In this document: positions 62,592-64,000 of the stretch, one piece after another
How the letters are laid out: every line of letters begins with the position of its first letter
How positions within the stretch are numbered: the first letter of the stretch is position 1
Assembly: GCA_022826005.1 (NCBI GenBank)
Contig: JAJDVT010000070.1
Span: 85,531 to 149,530 of the forward strand
Origin: Gemmatimonadota bacterium
GTDB lineage: Bacteria > Gemmatimonadota > Gemmatimonadetes > Longimicrobiales > Gaopeijiaceae
Reading direction: 5' to 3'
DNA: 64,000 bases
The notes under the pieces: generated by a model
The model's input: the letters and a program-made list of their open reading frames with translations, nothing else
Told to the model about the DNA's origin: nothing
The model's database searches: none
Position numbers and translations under genes: made by a program

Positions 62592-63005
62592 CTACTGTCG
62601 CGCGTCCAATCGCTTGAGGTGGCCGTCCCAGGAGAGAATACGCCTGTCGGCCGTGAGCAGGCTATGGCCACCGAGCGCGGTCGCGACGATGATGCGGTCT
62701 GCGGGGTCGGGGTGGAAGTCCACGAGCCGGTTGGCACGAATGGCGGTTGTGCCATCCACCGGGATCTCGACGAGCCCCTCGTCCAGAAGCTGTGTACGCC
62801 AGGCCGTGACGTCCTGAAGCAGCTTCAATCGCCCCTTGCGGTGCAACATGGCGACCTCCCAGAAGGAAATCGCGGATGCGGCCAGAGTCGCCTCCCGCCA
62901 GGCCCGTTCCAACAGTTCCCGGGATGCCGGTCCAATCTGGTGTGCACCAAGCCTCGACCACAGGAGCACATGGGTATCCAGCAGGATCATGGGTTCAGCG
63001 GTCAC
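62592..63005 (-). CDS. PIN domain toxin
   Basis: A 137-residue PIN RNase of the type II TA type with MILLDTHVLLWSRLG (Asp10), Glu in SAISFWEVAMLH near 49, Asp in HPDPADRIIVATAL near 102 and a LLTADRRILSW end. It overlaps the end of the Phd antitoxin gene by 11 bases. Its 3' end lies 18 bases before the M81 gene on the same strand, so M81 could be read from this transcript. Confidence 0.9.
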   Translation of the reverse strand: MTAEPMILLDTHVLLWSRLGAHQIGPASRELLERAWREATLAASAISFWEVAMLHRKGRLKLLQDVTAWRTQLLDEGLVEIPVDGTTAIRANRLVDFHPDPADRIIVATALGGHSLLTADRRILSWDGHLKRLDARQ

Positions 63006-63285
63006 CCGGATCCAGCACCCGGTCCGGATCCACGATCGCCTCCCACTCCACGTCTATTGGGGAGATGATGTCGCCAAGTATCTCGATCTTGTCGCGGTCG
63101 GCCCCGAACCACTGGCCGGGCCGTTTGCGGTATGGAAGGAGTCTTGCGGTCGGCCGTCCGTTCTTCGTGATGACGATCTCCTCCCCGCTCTCCGCCACCT
63201 CGTCCATCAACCTGAGACACGTGGCCTTGAATTCCGATGCCTTGACGGTACGGGATTCACCTGGCTTTTCGGTGTTGGCCCCCAT
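62995..63285 (-). CDS. Phd/YefM-like antitoxin
   Basis: A 96-residue antitoxin: SRTVKASEFKATCLRLMDEV followed by GEEIVITKNGRPTARLLPYR is a textbook Phd/YefM fold. The tail (IEILGDIISPIDVEWEAIVD) binds the PIN toxin. ATG 63285 has AGGAG about 9 bases upstream. The frame continues into the upstream operator repeats (MTMVMTMV), which I do not count as coding. Confidence 0.9.
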   Translation of the reverse strand: MGANTEKPGESRTVKASEFKATCLRLMDEVAESGEEIVITKNGRPTARLLPYRKRPGQWFGADRDKIEILGDIISPIDVEWEAIVDPDRVLDPGDR

Positions 63286-63316
63286 ACGAGAGATGCTCCT
63301 TCGCTCGAACAGCGAT

Positions 63317-63340
63317 ATGACCATGGTCATGACCATGGTC
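63317..63340. promoter_or_regulatory. Twin ATGACCATGGTC repeats, Phd operator
   Basis: ATGACCATGGTC occurs twice back to back (63317-63328 and 63329-63340); each contains the perfect palindrome GACCATGGTC. They lie 32-55 bases before the antitoxin ATG and are the likely autoregulatory site. Confidence 0.6.
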
Positions 63341-63344
63341 AATA

Positions 63345-63887
63345 CTACAGTACCTCCCCGAGAGCCGCAAGGTGTTCATCGGTCAGCCCGTGCATTTCGA
63401 AAGTCGAGACGCCCGCGGCCCCGGCGTCCCGCGCTGTTGTCACCGCCTCTGCCAGCTGCGCGGGATCGAGTGCCGGCAGGTAGAGCCCTGCGTTCAGTGG
63501 CGTGCCAGCGCGGGGGCCGCCATCGACGCTTCCGCCGGCCAGCGCCGCGACCCCCTCTCGCACACCGTCGCCGATCCAGGGGATGTCTTCCAGGTAGAAG
63601 CTGTGATACAGCATCGGAAACACCCGGTCCAGCGGCCACTCGTCCCACGCCTGGCGGACCAGGGTGCGCGCGATCGTCGGGGTGGGGAAGACTGCGGCGG
63701 TGATGGGCTTGCCGTGGGAGTGGACCCCGGCCGCCAGGTCCCGCACTGCGCCGGTTACCGAGTCCCAGCGGAAGCGCCGCCACGCTTCGTCGGACGGGGG
63801 GTCGGGAATCTCCAGCGGGTCCCTGCCGTCGAGTGCGGCGAACTGCTCACGGCACACGTCGCAGTAGCGGAGACCCGAAGGGGCTAA
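63345..63887 (-). pseudogene. Glycoside-hydrolase-like protein, N-terminus missing
   Basis: A C-terminal fragment of about 180 residues resembling GH-like proteins of the hypothetical glycosyl hydrolase 6 group: GLRYCDVCREQF at the beginning, then AWRRFRWDSVTGAVRDLAAG, WPLDRVFPMLYHSFYLEDI and GVSTFEMHGLTDEHL at the end. An in-frame stop (63888-63890) lies directly before the first conserved residues, and the usual 200 or more N-terminal residues are absent. A GTG at 63857 could start a truncated product. Probably non-functional. Confidence 0.6.
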
Positions 63888-63890
63888 TCA

Positions 63891-64000
63891 AGGCAGGAGA
63901 TCACGTAAGTTCAATCAGGGCTGCACGATCTGCCACTCCTGCCGTTGAAGGGCATCCGACTGAACCGTCCCGAAATCCCCGGAATGCAGGAGTGATCGGC
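63891..64000. other. Right window edge, unresolved
   Basis: About 110 bases beyond the truncated glycosidase-like gene. On the minus strand a frame reads LLHSGDFGTVQSDALQRQEW and stops at 63919-63921 approximately, which may be the end of another gene from outside the window, possibly inserted. I cannot identify it. Confidence 0.25.

Overview
The window is GC-rich, has no rRNA, tRNA or CRISPR array that I can see, and is densely packed with genes, often joined by 4-base start/stop overlaps. The gene content suggests a Gemmatimonadota-like or related environmental bacterium: large secreted M14 peptidases, a tricorn-type S41 protease, serine hydrolases, two molybdenum hydroxylase operons, a 1,636-residue NAD-glutamate dehydrogenase and very many toxin-antitoxin (TA) pairs. 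This placement is an inference from gene content; no phylogenetic marker was tested.

Layout. 1-3.4 kb: a YhaN/YhaO (SbcCD-like) DNA-repair pair, cut by the left edge. 3.6-13.2 kb: NAD-glutamate dehydrogenase, converging on an M14 peptidase / CPBP protease / exopolyphosphatase group. 13.5-17.1 kb: an orphan XRE regulator, SufU, a split XdhC and an amidase. 17.2-18.9 kb: a decayed class II photolyase plus a decayed DUF523-DUF1722 gene. 18.9-23.2 kb: an ABC exporter operon in which every junction overlaps, ending in an unusual MacB-like/CrtC-like fusion. 23.2-26.9 kb: a Tat-exported aminotransferase, a CoxE-like VWA protein and a Fic protein. 27.1-32 kb: a serine hydrolase, an MNT-HEPN pair and a TIGR04255-type three-gene cassette whose last gene is frameshifted. 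32-36.8 kb: a form II CoxS-L-M-D operon. 37-38.9 kb: gene remnants (HigBA, a winged-helix fragment, DUF2442) and a pair of small paralogues. 39.3-49.3 kb: an M14 peptidase, a broken AbiEii pair, a Phd-PIN pair, an AAA-nuclease protein and a tricorn-like protease. 49.3-52.8 kb: three TA pairs alternating with three DoxX copies, one of them only a tail. 52.8-58.4 kb: a Tat-exported, PaoABC-like molybdenum hydroxylase with its own cytochrome b. 58.4-64 kb: two more RHH/Phd-PIN pairs, each preceded by duplicated palindromes, with a lipoprotein FKBP, a fatty-acid desaturase, an M81 lipoprotein and a truncated glycosidase-like gene.

How the genes work together. Molybdenum-enzyme biology recurs: XdhC (14.4 kb) and the CoxD- and CoxE-like proteins are maturation factors of the kind needed by the two hydroxylases. 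The exported hydroxylase probably passes electrons to the quinone pool through the adjacent cytochrome b. About eleven TA or TA-like loci in 64 kb, several broken, plus repeated internal deletions, mark this as an actively eroding accessory region. The best candidates for undescribed biology are the TIGR04255 cassette, the exported hydroxylase-cytochrome b complex with its small helical partner, and the DoxX-TA repeat array.
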